From Bacteroides sp. CAG:443 (GTDB lineage: Bacteria > Bacteroidota > Bacteroidia > Bacteroidales > Bacteroidaceae), in the NCBI GenBank assembly GCA_000432735.1, contig FR887822.1, positions 1-48,501 of the forward strand: DNA of 48,501 nt, read 5' to 3'. The notes below the pieces were generated by a model. The model saw only the letters and a program-made list of their open reading frames with translations, searched no databases and had not been told where the DNA came from. Positions 16,707 to 25,692 of the stretch are shown here, piece by piece; positions within the stretch are counted from its first letter, which is position 1, and the number at the start of each line of letters is the position of its first letter. Made by a program: the position numbers and the translations under genes.

Positions 16707-17765
16707 ATGAGAACAACGATTCTATTTATTGTAATTATTATGTTAAGCTTTTATCAATCTGCGCAAGCGCAGCAGACGGATACGCTGAGTATTCGCCAGC
16801 AAGATATCGTATTTATCGCTTCGACAACGGCACAAGGTGAGTTGGATAGCCTGAAAATATCCCTTGCCCGTGGCTTGGACAATGGAATGACGGTAAATGA
16901 AATCAAGGAGGTTTTGGTACACGCCTATGCTTATTGTGGATTCCCCCGCAGCCTGCGTGCCCTGCAAACTTTTATGGAAGTGTTGAATGAACGCAAGGCA
17001 CAGGGTATTATTGATACTATAGGACGTGACGCATCTCCCGTTACAGGCTCTCAGGATAAATACACCCGAGGTGCGGAACTTCTTGAAAAGTTAAGTGGTG
17101 CGCCCAAAGATGCCCCCAAGACAGGGTATGCCGCTTTTGCTCCAGTTATTGAGCAATACCTGAAAGAACATTTATTCTGCGACATTTTTGAACGCGATCT
17201 TTTGACATGGCAGGAACGCGAGCTGGCTACCGTATCCATTCTTTCAGCTATGGGAAAGGGTGTGGAACCTATGTTAAAGTCGCATTCAGCTATTTGCCTG
17301 CGTCAGGGTATTACCGAAAGCCAGCTTCAGCAAATGGCGGCTATCGTGAACGGTCTGAGAAAAGGTGACGACCCGTTCGCACTCGGTACGCTGATGCCAG
17401 ACAATCCGAACTTTACGGACAAGGCTTGGTTACAAGGCTATGTCGCACCACAAGATGGTTTTGGATGTACTGTAGCCAACGTGACATTTGCTCCTGGATG
17501 CCGAAACAGCTGGCACAGCCATAAAGGCGGACAAATCCTACTCTGCACTTCCGGCAAAGGATATTATCAGGAAAAAGGGAAACCTATCCAACTGCTGCTG
17601 CCTGGAAACGTAGTGAAGATTGCCCCCGATGTCATCCATTGGCACGGCGCGGCTCCTGACAGTGAGTTTACACACATCGCCATAGGTACCCAACTGGACA
17701 AAGGGGGCGTAACGTGGCTGGAACCTGTGACAGAAGAGGAATACAACAGTTATGAAGAAAAATAA
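16707..17765 (+). CDS. Exported carboxymuconolactone decarboxylase-like protein with cupin domain
   Basis: A 352-residue fusion. A Sec signal ends at SAQAQ; two CMD/AhpD-like helical domains follow (about 40-100, with YAYCGFPRSLRAL, and about 130-215, with LKSHSAICLRQG), then a cupin barrel (about 245-335) with metal-type histidines in SWHSHKGGQ and IHWHGA. Cysteines are present but no CxxC peroxidase pair is seen, so AhpD-type thiol chemistry is uncertain. First gene of the fourth cargo unit. Confidence 0.82.
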   Translation: MRTTILFIVIIMLSFYQSAQAQQTDTLSIRQQDIVFIASTTAQGELDSLKISLARGLDNGMTVNEIKEVLVHAYAYCGFPRSLRALQTFMEVLNERKAQGIIDTIGRDASPVTGSQDKYTRGAELLEKLSGAPKDAPKTGYAAFAPVIEQYLKEHLFCDIFERDLLTWQERELATVSILSAMGKGVEPMLKSHSAICLRQGITESQLQQMAAIVNGLRKGDDPFALGTLMPDNPNFTDKAWLQGYVAPQDGFGCTVANVTFAPGCRNSWHSHKGGQILLCTSGKGYYQEKGKPIQLLLPGNVVKIAPDVIHWHGAAPDSEFTHIAIGTQLDKGGVTWLEPVTEEEYNSYEEK

Positions 17766-17785
17766 CCCATAAAAACATAGAAACA

Positions 17786-18442
17786 ATGAAAAAGTATTTA
17801 GTTTACCTGATGATGGCACTTGCCGCTTTCACTTTCAACGCTTGCGGGGATGATGACCCCATGACGGAAGAACCAGGAACAGAACAACCCGAAACACCTG
17901 GTGATTCTACAGATAATCCAGACAATCCAAATAATCCAGATACACCTGCTGGAAACAGCAACATTCTTGTGGCATATTTTAGTTGGGGAGGTACTACACA
18001 GCGAATGGCGCAACAAATAGTGTCTCACACTGGAGCGGATTTGTTTCGTATAGAACCTGTCACACCTTACCCGGAAGATTACACTGAATGTACGGAAGTA
18101 GCATTGGCAGAACGTGACAGTAATGCTCGTCCAGCCATAAATTCTATCATTGAAGACGAAGCGTGGGCTGAATATGATACAATTTTTATCGGCTGTCCCG
18201 TATGGTGGTGGACAACACCTATGATTATATGCACTTTTTCTGAAAGTTATGATTTTACAGGTAAAACCGTCATCCCGTTCTGTACCTACGCATCCACATA
18301 TCGCGATGAAACATTGGCAAGAATCGTTGAATTGACATCTGGAGCTAAAGCACATCTTGAAGGATTAGGTTTGACTAGTGGAAGCTTGAGCAATGAATCG
18401 AATGTGGAAAACTGGCTTCGTGAGATAGGAATAATTGAATAA
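17786..18442 (+). CDS. Lipoprotein flavodoxin, paralogue 1 of 3
   Basis: A 218-residue protein with lipobox FNACGDD, a long Pro/Asp/Asn-rich linker (about 22-55) and a flavodoxin domain: FMN phosphate loop YFSWGGTTQRMA, aromatic loop CPVWWWTTPM and PFCTYAST. It lies 20 bp after the CMD-cupin gene and heads three tandem flavodoxin genes. A surface- or periplasm-tethered flavodoxin on a flexible linker suggests electron transfer to exported partners; direct evidence is lacking. Confidence 0.82.
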   Translation: MKKYLVYLMMALAAFTFNACGDDDPMTEEPGTEQPETPGDSTDNPDNPNNPDTPAGNSNILVAYFSWGGTTQRMAQQIVSHTGADLFRIEPVTPYPEDYTECTEVALAERDSNARPAINSIIEDEAWAEYDTIFIGCPVWWWTTPMIICTFSESYDFTGKTVIPFCTYASTYRDETLARIVELTSGAKAHLEGLGLTSGSLSNESNVENWLREIGIIE

Positions 18443-18467
18443 TAATTAAACTAAAACGATAAAGAAG

Positions 18468-19004
18468 ATGAAAGCAAAGATTATCACCCTTATAACTCTT
18501 ATTCTAATGGGTGGAATGAATTTATACGCACAAAATAGGAGGACATTAATTGCTTATTTCAGTTGGAGTGGCAACACGCAGCATGTGGCAGAGTATATTG
18601 CCGGACAGACCGGCGGCACACTCTTCCGTATCGATCCGGTAAAGCCATATCCTACAGACTATAAACCTTGTACAGAGGTAGCAAAGAAAGAAAAGGAACA
18701 GAATGCCCGCCCTGCTATCAAGAACAAGGTGGAAGATTGGGACAGTTATGATACAATCTTTATCGGTTGTCCTGTATGGTGGTGGACTGCACCAATGATT
18801 ATCAATACTTTTACCGAAAGTTATAATTTTAAGGGCAAGACGGTCATTCCTTTCTGTACCTACGCATCTACATACCGTGACGAGACCCTTGCCAAGATTG
18901 CAGAACTCACACCTGATGCCAAACACTTGAAAGGATTTGGTGCCGTTAGCAGAAATACGGACGGTATCACAGAATGGTTAAAAGAAATTAGAGTTATCAA
19001 ATAA
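18468..19004 (+). CDS. Exported flavodoxin, paralogue 2 of 3
   Basis: A 178-residue protein. The signal peptide ends at NLYAQ without a lipid cysteine, so it is probably soluble in the periplasm. Flavodoxin motifs: YFSWSGNTQHVA, CPVWWWTAPM and PFCTYASTYRDET. The mature part is very similar to paralogue 1 (same WWWT loop and CTYASTYRDETLA block) but lacks the linker, so a recent tandem duplication is likely. Confidence 0.83.
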   Translation: MKAKIITLITLILMGGMNLYAQNRRTLIAYFSWSGNTQHVAEYIAGQTGGTLFRIDPVKPYPTDYKPCTEVAKKEKEQNARPAIKNKVEDWDSYDTIFIGCPVWWWTAPMIINTFTESYNFKGKTVIPFCTYASTYRDETLAKIAELTPDAKHLKGFGAVSRNTDGITEWLKEIRVIK

Positions 19005-19017
19005 TGGAGGATAAAAA

Positions 19018-19686
19018 ATGAGAATATATACATATTTCGCATTGTTCTGCGTATCGTTAATACTTGCTTCGTGCAGTGACAACGAAGATAACAATATCAG
19101 TTCCCCGACTGAAGAAGTGGTGCCTGGAACAAATCATCATATACTTATCGCTTATTTTTCTGAACCCCTACCGGATGGGGTGGATGCCAATACTTCCGCT
19201 AGCCGTGTGATTGTAAACGGAGATTTGTATGGAAGTGTAGAATATATGGCTACCGTGATAGGTGAAGCTACTGGAGCTGATATGGTAAGAATACAGACAG
19301 CAACACCTTATCCGGGTAATTTCGATGATTTGGCTTCACAAGCCGACAATGAGCGGCAGAATAATATACATCCAGCTCTTGCTACCGACATAGAAAACTT
19401 TGATGATTATGATGTCATCTTTGTGGGCTATCCCATTTGGTGGTATCAGATGCCTATGGCTATGTATTCATTCTTTGACGAATACGATTTTGCAGGTAAA
19501 ACAATTATTCCTTTTTCCTCACATGGAGGTAGTGGCTGGTCAGGAACAGTGGATGACATTGCTGGAATGGAACCTAATGCCACAATGGTAAATGGATATA
19601 GCATTTCACGTAGCAGTGTGGCCGGCTCGGAAGAAGGCATCCTCCAATGGCTGGAACGGATAGGAATGTTGGAACAACAAAATTAA
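19018..19686 (+). CDS. Lipoprotein flavodoxin, paralogue 3 of 3
   Basis: A 222-residue protein with lipobox LASCSD. The flavodoxin domain is more distant from the other two: the first loop is YFSEPLPDGVDA, with an inserted segment before the helix, and the aromatic loop is YPIWWYQMPM; the third loop is PFSSHGGSGWSG. The loss of the usual T/S-G-N-T phosphate loop makes FMN binding less certain. A clear GGAGG site lies 7 bp before the ATG. Confidence 0.8.
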   Translation: MRIYTYFALFCVSLILASCSDNEDNNISSPTEEVVPGTNHHILIAYFSEPLPDGVDANTSASRVIVNGDLYGSVEYMATVIGEATGADMVRIQTATPYPGNFDDLASQADNERQNNIHPALATDIENFDDYDVIFVGYPIWWYQMPMAMYSFFDEYDFAGKTIIPFSSHGGSGWSGTVDDIAGMEPNATMVNGYSISRSSVAGSEEGILQWLERIGMLEQQN

Positions 19687-19695
19687 AGAGGAATT

Positions 19696-21309
19696 ATGAA
19701 AACAATAGGTTATTTGTTGGTAAGCCTTTTTTTGCTTTGTTCCTGTGTTCAGGAACAAAGCAAAGTGGTCAGCTTGACAAGTGGTCAGGCACAAGGTGTA
19801 TATGCGGACAGCATCTACAGCTTCAAAGGCATTCCATACGCCAAAGCTGCACGCTTTATGCCACCTGAACAGCCCGATATTTGGGATACGCTACGGATAT
19901 TTAATACATATGGAGAGATATGTCCGCAGGCTCCCATACCACAAGGAAACGACTTCATCGCCATGCGTGAGCACCCTGCTGAGGGAGAGGATTGCCTGAA
20001 CCTGAACGTATGGACTCCAGGCATCAACGACGGCAAGAAACGTCCGGTAATGGTGTGGTTGCACGGAGGTGGGTTTCAGACTGGTTCTGCCATCGAGCAA
20101 CTGGTTTATGATGGAGCAAACCTGAGTCGCAAAGGAGATGTTGTGGTAGTGTCGGTTAACCATCGGCTGAATATGCTCGGCTTTCTTGATTTGTCCGCTT
20201 ACAGTGAAAAATATAAATACTCCGGTAATGTCGGTACGATGGATATGGTAGCAGCCCTGCAATGGATACAGAAGAACATTGCTGTCTTTGGAGGTGATCC
20301 AAACAATGTCACTCTATTCGGGCAATCAGGTGGAGGTGCCAAAGTACTGGTACTGATGACAGTTCCGGCTGCACAGGGGCTGTTCCATAAGGCCATCGTT
20401 CAGAGCGGAGCTGTAGAAGCTTGTGGAATGACCAATGTTACGCAAAAGACAGCACACCGGGTAGCAGAACTGATGCTTGACTCATTAGGAATCTCACCGC
20501 AAAATGCCGACAAACTACAAACCATTCCCTACAGCCAATTGATGGCAGCAGGAAATAAGGCAATGGCTCAAACCGCTAAAGAGGAAAGCAGCATAGACAG
20601 TTGGGGTAATCCTGGACTGCTATGGACTCCCGTGGTAGACGGTGACTATCTGCCATATCAGCCGGTCATAGATTCCATTGCTTCACAGGCAAAGGATATT
20701 CCGTTGCTTATCGGTTCGTGTATGACCGAATGGACTACAATGCCGATGTTGGGAAATCCGGATAAATTTGCCCATGACAATATGCACACATGGAATAAGG
20801 AAGAGACAATGAAAAAGTTGCAAGCACGATTCGGAAACCGTACAGACTCGGTTGTTGCTGCCTTCACATCTGCCTATCCCGGTCGTTCCATCAGCGAAGC
20901 ACTTTACATAGATACAATGTTGAGACTGCCTGCCTTGAAGACAGCCCGCTTGAAAGCCGACCAGCATGGGGCTCCTGTATATAATTATTTGTTTGCCTGG
21001 AACACACCTATTCACGGAGGTTTTGCCATGTCATACCATTGTTCGGAAATACCGTTTGTATTCAGCAACACTAGTCTGTCACCTGCAGCCTCTGCCGGAG
21101 GCTCGGAAGTCAAGGAGTTGGAAGAGCGCATCAGCAAAGCATGGATAAATTTCGCCCGTACCGGCAATCCCAATCACGAAGGACTTCCTTCATGGCCTGC
21201 TTTTACCCGTGAAAACGGAAACACGATGATATTTGGAAACAAATGTGAGGTAAGGAAAGATTTCGACTATAAGCTGTTGTCACTGTTACGACCCAACTAT
21301 AAATTTTAA
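19696..21309 (+). CDS. Type-B carboxylesterase, lipoprotein
   Basis: A 537-residue enzyme of the para-nitrobenzyl esterase family, exported with lipobox LLCSC. Features: IYSFKGIPYA, EDCLNLNVW, oxyanion loop VWLHGGGF, nucleophile motif FGQSGGGAK (the family norm is GESAGG, so the residue next to the serine is changed) and histidine in SYHCSEIPFVF. Full family length. It probably cleaves carboxyl esters outside the cytosol. Begins 9 bp after the flavodoxin stop. Confidence 0.88.
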   Translation: MKTIGYLLVSLFLLCSCVQEQSKVVSLTSGQAQGVYADSIYSFKGIPYAKAARFMPPEQPDIWDTLRIFNTYGEICPQAPIPQGNDFIAMREHPAEGEDCLNLNVWTPGINDGKKRPVMVWLHGGGFQTGSAIEQLVYDGANLSRKGDVVVVSVNHRLNMLGFLDLSAYSEKYKYSGNVGTMDMVAALQWIQKNIAVFGGDPNNVTLFGQSGGGAKVLVLMTVPAAQGLFHKAIVQSGAVEACGMTNVTQKTAHRVAELMLDSLGISPQNADKLQTIPYSQLMAAGNKAMAQTAKEESSIDSWGNPGLLWTPVVDGDYLPYQPVIDSIASQAKDIPLLIGSCMTEWTTMPMLGNPDKFAHDNMHTWNKEETMKKLQARFGNRTDSVVAAFTSAYPGRSISEALYIDTMLRLPALKTARLKADQHGAPVYNYLFAWNTPIHGGFAMSYHCSEIPFVFSNTSLSPAASAGGSEVKELEERISKAWINFARTGNPNHEGLPSWPAFTRENGNTMIFGNKCEVRKDFDYKLLSLLRPNYKF

Positions 21310-21314
21310 ACAAA

Positions 21315-22334
21315 ATGACACACAAAATAATATCATTCCTTAGCATCCTGCTGCTTTCCCTACCGCTTGTGGCTTGTAGTACAGATGACTCTGAAGTTAA
21401 AACACCAATTTATCCAGACAACGGAGAAGAAAATCCTTCGTCTGATGACGTGGCAATGATCAGCTTCACACATGCTGTACCAGACGGTTATGAGCAGGAA
21501 GCCGAAAAAAGAGGCAGGATAGTCCGCATCGATTATGCCACACGGGACTATGTAGAAGGCACTGGTGCGAAACGTACCAATACGGCATACGTCTATCTGC
21601 CTTATGGATATAATGAAAGCCAACGGTACAATATCCTCTATTTTGTACACGGTCATTACAGTACGGCGGCATCCACCTTTGAAGATGAAAATGGTGTGGT
21701 ACGCAAACTGCTCGACCAAATGATAGCTCACGGTGATATTGACCCGATGATTGTGGTCACACCCAGCTACAACTACGGACAGCCTACACCAGACTATGCG
21801 GATGCAGACCCTTACTGCAGGGCTTTGCCCATAGAATTGGTAAACGACCTGATTCCTGCTGTAGAAGGCCGTTACCACACGTATGCGGAAACAACCGACA
21901 GGGAAGGTATTGAAGTATCACGCAGTCACCGTGCCATTGGAGGTTTTTCAATGGGAGCAGTCACCACTTGGTATGCCTTTGATGAAACATTGAACGCATT
22001 CCGATACTTTATGCCAGTCAGTGGCGATTGCTGGTCTTTGGGACGGTTTGCCGGGATGAATCGTCCTGACGATACAGCAGCTTATTTGGCAGAAAGGGTA
22101 CAACAGTCACCTTATGTCGGAACAGGTTTCTATATCTGGGCGGCAAGTGGGACAAACGACTCCGCTTATAGAGAGATACTTCTTCAAATAGAAGGTATGG
22201 CACGTTTGAACAACATGTTCAATACGGCTAATATGACCTTTCATCAGAAAGAAGGGGCACGGCATGAGTTCCGTCCTATTCCGGAATATCTGTACAATGC
22301 TTTGCCGTTCTTCTTTCCGAAAAGTGATGAATAA
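21315..22334 (+). CDS. Lipoprotein esterase of the feruloyl-esterase/esterase D-like (CE1) type
   Basis: A 339-residue protein with lipobox LVACST. The family stretch TAYVYLPYGYNESQRYNILY is followed by oxyanion loop FVHGHY, nucleophile motif GGFSMGAVTTWY and terminal histidine GARHEFRPIPEY. Such enzymes remove hydroxycinnamoyl or acetyl groups from polysaccharides or small esters. Starts 5 bp after the carboxylesterase stop. Confidence 0.84.
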   Translation: MTHKIISFLSILLLSLPLVACSTDDSEVKTPIYPDNGEENPSSDDVAMISFTHAVPDGYEQEAEKRGRIVRIDYATRDYVEGTGAKRTNTAYVYLPYGYNESQRYNILYFVHGHYSTAASTFEDENGVVRKLLDQMIAHGDIDPMIVVTPSYNYGQPTPDYADADPYCRALPIELVNDLIPAVEGRYHTYAETTDREGIEVSRSHRAIGGFSMGAVTTWYAFDETLNAFRYFMPVSGDCWSLGRFAGMNRPDDTAAYLAERVQQSPYVGTGFYIWAASGTNDSAYREILLQIEGMARLNNMFNTANMTFHQKEGARHEFRPIPEYLYNALPFFFPKSDE

Positions 22335-22355
22335 ACAGAAAAAACAAAGACATTT

Positions 22356-23510
22356 ATGAATAGTTTTACTTATCGATACCCTGTCCGTCAACATTTTGGC
22401 AAAGGGTGCGCAGAGAACGCAATCAAGGAAGAATTAGACCGTATAGGACAGAATGTGCTGCTGGCATATGGCGGCAGCTCGCTGAAACGCACAGGGCTGT
22501 ATGACAAAATTATAAGCTGGCTGCACGAACGTGGCAAGAACGTGGTGGACTTCGGAGGCATTATGCCCAATCCTACTTACGACAAGGTACAGGAAGGTGC
22601 ACGACTAGTGCATGAATACAACATAGACTTCATCCTTGCCGTGGGCGGCGGATCGGTTATCGACTGCTGCAAGGTAGTATCAGCACAAGTAAAATTAGAC
22701 GAGGATATTTGGGAGATGCAGTACACGAAGCACCAGTATCCTACTGAATTTGTGCCTATGGGCGCTATCGTAACAGCATCAGGAACGGGTGCCGAGCAGA
22801 ACAACGGGGCGGTTATCACCCACACCAAAAAGAAACTGAAACAGCCGTTGACAGGCGCTTACTACAGTTTTGCTATACTGGACAGCGACTTGACACGGAC
22901 TCTTCCGATGGGGCAAGTCGTCAGCGGTGCATTCGACACGTTGAGTCATTGTATGGAAATCTATATGGGCAAACCTCAAACGGACAATCTCTCCGATGAA
23001 ATCAATGAAGCGGTCATGCGTAACGTCATCAAAAACCTCCGTGAACTGATAGTCGATCCGGACAATGATTTTGCCCGTGGAGAACTGATGTGGGATTCTG
23101 CCCTTGCGGAAAACAGTCTGCTAAAACTCGGCAAGCAGACCGATTTTCAATGCCATATGCTGGAACATGCCGTAGGAGCCTATACCGACTGCAACCACGG
23201 AAAGGCGTTGGCGGTTATCCATCCGGTTCTCTATCGCCATTTGCTGAATGAGGGCAAAGAAAAACTGGCTCGTATGGCGGAACGGGTATGGAATGTAAAG
23301 GGTGATACGGTAGAACAGACTGCTATACTTGGTATCGAAGCGTTGGAGGCTTTTATAAAGGAAATCGGCTTACCATCGCATTGGAGCGAAATGGGCATTA
23401 AGGACGAAAGTATCCTCCGTGCCGCTGCAGATACCTGTTTACTGATGCCGGGATGCTGCAAGCAGTTTTCCCGTGATGAACTGTTTGAGATATTGAAAGA
23501 ATGCATGTAA
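22356..23510 (+). CDS. YqhD/BdhA-like metal-dependent NADPH alcohol dehydrogenase
   Basis: A 384-residue cytosolic group III alcohol dehydrogenase. The cofactor motif GGGSVID is at 97-103. Metal ligands D194, H198, H267 and H281 (AFDTLSHCME, CHMLEH, DCNHGKA) fall at the same positions as I recall for E. coli YqhD. YqhD-type enzymes reduce short and medium aldehydes with NADPH and protect against glyoxal, acrolein and furfural. In E. coli the gene is controlled by the AraC-type YqhC together with the reductase dkgA, a close parallel to this cargo. Confidence 0.88.
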   Translation: MNSFTYRYPVRQHFGKGCAENAIKEELDRIGQNVLLAYGGSSLKRTGLYDKIISWLHERGKNVVDFGGIMPNPTYDKVQEGARLVHEYNIDFILAVGGGSVIDCCKVVSAQVKLDEDIWEMQYTKHQYPTEFVPMGAIVTASGTGAEQNNGAVITHTKKKLKQPLTGAYYSFAILDSDLTRTLPMGQVVSGAFDTLSHCMEIYMGKPQTDNLSDEINEAVMRNVIKNLRELIVDPDNDFARGELMWDSALAENSLLKLGKQTDFQCHMLEHAVGAYTDCNHGKALAVIHPVLYRHLLNEGKEKLARMAERVWNVKGDTVEQTAILGIEALEAFIKEIGLPSHWSEMGIKDESILRAAADTCLLMPGCCKQFSRDELFEILKECM

Positions 23511-23533
23511 CAAACTTCTAAAAGAAAAAAATT

Positions 23534-24631
23534 ATGAATACCTTATTAAAGACAATGTTGTGCGGTGTTACTGCACTTTTGTTCGCCGGAGCTTCAGCCG
23601 CTCAAAACAAACAACCATTTATTTCAGAGGATTTCTCTGCTATCCAAAGTCCTAACGACAATCCTTTCGGACTGGTTTATCGGGGAGCTATCACCAAGAA
23701 TGAAACGGGCAAAGTTAATATCGATCGCATTACTTACGACTTGAATGGCTTGAAGATTGTCGCCAACGTTTATACTCCAGCCGGATATGAAGTTTCAAGA
23801 AGCTATCCCGCTCTTGTCGTTGCACATCCAAACGGTGGATGTAAGGAACAGGTGGCAGGATTGTACAGCCAGCGGATGGCGGAACAGGGTTACATTTGTC
23901 TGGCATTTGATGCCGCCTATCAAGGTGGGAGCGAGGGTGAACCGCGCAATGTAGACAAGCCGGCCAGCCGTATCGAAGATATCCATCGTGCAGCCGATAT
24001 ACTGGCACAATATCCCGGAGTGGATGCAAATCGTATCGGTATACTCGGTATATGTGGCGGAGGTGGCTATACGCTTAAAGCTGCACAGACTGACAAACGT
24101 TTCAAGGCAGTTGCCACACTCAGTATGTTCAACTCCGGACTGGTACGTCGTAATGGCTTCCTTGATTCACAGATCGGCGATGTGCAACAACGACTTGCAG
24201 ACGCCTGTGCTGCACGTCAGAAAGAAGTCAACGGAGAAGCTCCTGAGTATGTAGGTGATATGAGTGGAATGACGCCGGAACAGGCCAAACAGCTTCCGTT
24301 CGATCTCTATCGTGACGGTTATGAGTATTACCTTCAATCTCACGCGCATCCGGGTTCTACCTTCCGTTATACAAAGAGCAGTCTGATCGATCTGATGGCA
24401 TTTGATGCCAGTGAGGGAATGTATCTCATCAACCAACCGTTGTTAATGATGGCGGGTAGTCTTGCCGACACGTTCTATATGACCGAACAATGTTTCAGCA
24501 AAGCTACTGGAACGAATGATAAGGAATTGTATCTAATCCCTGGTGCAAGACACATCCAGACGTATTGGGTACCGGAATATGTAGATAAGGCTGTAAACAA
24601 ACTAACTGATTTCTTTGGTAAACATTTGTAA
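23534..24631 (+). CDS. Exported dienelactone hydrolase-like alpha/beta hydrolase
   Basis: A 365-residue protein with signal peptide (FAGASAAQ). Core motifs: VAHPNGGCKEQ, nucleophile region GILGICGGGGYT with a cysteine in the nucleophile position as in dienelactone hydrolases, acid residue in AGSLADTF and histidine in GARHIQTYW. A Cys nucleophile would favour lactones or thio-reactive substrates. Last gene of the fourth unit; a small hairpin follows. Confidence 0.8.
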   Translation: MNTLLKTMLCGVTALLFAGASAAQNKQPFISEDFSAIQSPNDNPFGLVYRGAITKNETGKVNIDRITYDLNGLKIVANVYTPAGYEVSRSYPALVVAHPNGGCKEQVAGLYSQRMAEQGYICLAFDAAYQGGSEGEPRNVDKPASRIEDIHRAADILAQYPGVDANRIGILGICGGGGYTLKAAQTDKRFKAVATLSMFNSGLVRRNGFLDSQIGDVQQRLADACAARQKEVNGEAPEYVGDMSGMTPEQAKQLPFDLYRDGYEYYLQSHAHPGSTFRYTKSSLIDLMAFDASEGMYLINQPLLMMAGSLADTFYMTEQCFSKATGTNDKELYLIPGARHIQTYWVPEYVDKAVNKLTDFFGKHL

Positions 24632-24637
24632 TGAATC

Positions 24638-24660
24638 CATCTCATCCAATACTTGAGATG
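24638..24660 (+). terminator. Small hairpin after the fourth cargo unit
   Basis: CATCTC (24638-24643) pairs with GAGATG (24655-24660), followed by CTTTC. Weak as a terminator but in the same position, between unit end and operator, as the hairpins at 12945 and 16535. Confidence 0.4.
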
Positions 24661-24685
24661 CTTTCATTGGAGCTCATACCGTTTT

Positions 24686-24751
24686 CGTTGATTTTGGTGT
24701 TTCAATCCGTAATCTGTGTATAGACGCACCACGACGGAAACGGTATTTTTG
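24686..24751 (+). promoter_or_regulatory. Cargo operator-promoter, copy 5
   Basis: Conserved element 24686-24725 (right half CGTAATCTGTGTATAGAC), 18-bp gap, -7 box TATTTTTG (24744-24751). It drives the second AraC gene and the downstream redox genes. Confidence 0.76.
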
Positions 24752-24779
24752 TATCAGCACATAAAAACAAATAATAGTA

Positions 24780-25685
24780 ATGAACGATATACAGTCACTC
24801 ACTATAGACGAGTTCAACAAACAGATGCGTCAACCGACATTACATCCTCAAGTAGCGGTCATTGATCCGGGACAACTCGAAGATGATACTACGTTGTGTT
24901 TTACAGGTAACTTCTATGCAGTCCGTTTTGTAAGGACACGGTGTGGAGAAGTACGCTATGGCAGGCAATGTGTCGATTTTCAATACGGCACGCTTACATT
25001 CACAAAACCGGGAGATACAATCTGTATCAGTCACGAAGATGCGATGGACGGTAGTATATCGGGGCTCCTGTTACGTCCGGAACTGTTTAGTACCAAGAGC
25101 CTTGTATTCAAGAAAGCGGACTATACTTTCTTTGATTATCGGGAGAATGAATCACTGCATCTTTCCCTGCAGGAGAAGCATATCGTACAAGACCGTTTGA
25201 ATCATATCCATGAAGAACTGCAGCGGGATATAGACCCTTACAGTCTACGATTGGTATCTGTGGGTGTAGAATTATTGTTGGACTATTGTCTCCGCTTTTA
25301 TGAACGTCAGTTTGCCTGCCGTTCCGACATTTGTCAAGAATATCTTGCAACAGTAGACAGGACACTCTCCCGCTATTTTTCCCTATGTGGACAAAAATCT
25401 CTGGAAGATGGAATCTGCCGGGTCGAATCTACGCTTTCCACTCTTTCGACAGCTTATCTGAACGAAGTAGTACGGGTAGAAACAGGAAAGACGCTTGCTG
25501 AGTATATCCGCCTAAAGATGATGGAATACATTAAGAAACGTGTTCGCAAAGATGGTTGCTCATTAGAGCAGGTGGCTGGAGAGTTCGGCTTTTATCAACC
25601 GCGCATATTAGCCTTATTGTATCGGCAACTCATCGGTCATCAGTCCGAATATTCTATTTTGACGTCCGATTATAAACTAAATTGA
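24780..25685 (+). CDS. AraC-family regulator with divergent DNA-binding domain (second cargo regulator)
   Basis: A 301-residue protein similar in plan to the regulator at 6069: same sensing-domain landmarks (FQYGTLTF, KKADYTFFDYRENE, LLDYCLRFYERQFA) and a C-terminal helical region. The HTH part is eroded: the first helix-turn-helix is hard to see, VETGKTLAEYIRLK and EQVAGEFGFYQPR remain, and the usual PxxYR end is missing. It may bind weakly, act by heterodimer formation or sense the inducer only. It is itself preceded by operator copy 5, so it is likely under control of the regulon. Confidence 0.75.
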   Translation: MNDIQSLTIDEFNKQMRQPTLHPQVAVIDPGQLEDDTTLCFTGNFYAVRFVRTRCGEVRYGRQCVDFQYGTLTFTKPGDTICISHEDAMDGSISGLLLRPELFSTKSLVFKKADYTFFDYRENESLHLSLQEKHIVQDRLNHIHEELQRDIDPYSLRLVSVGVELLLDYCLRFYERQFACRSDICQEYLATVDRTLSRYFSLCGQKSLEDGICRVESTLSTLSTAYLNEVVRVETGKTLAEYIRLKMMEYIKKRVRKDGCSLEQVAGEFGFYQPRILALLYRQLIGHQSEYSILTSDYKLN

Positions 25686-25692
25686 TAACACT

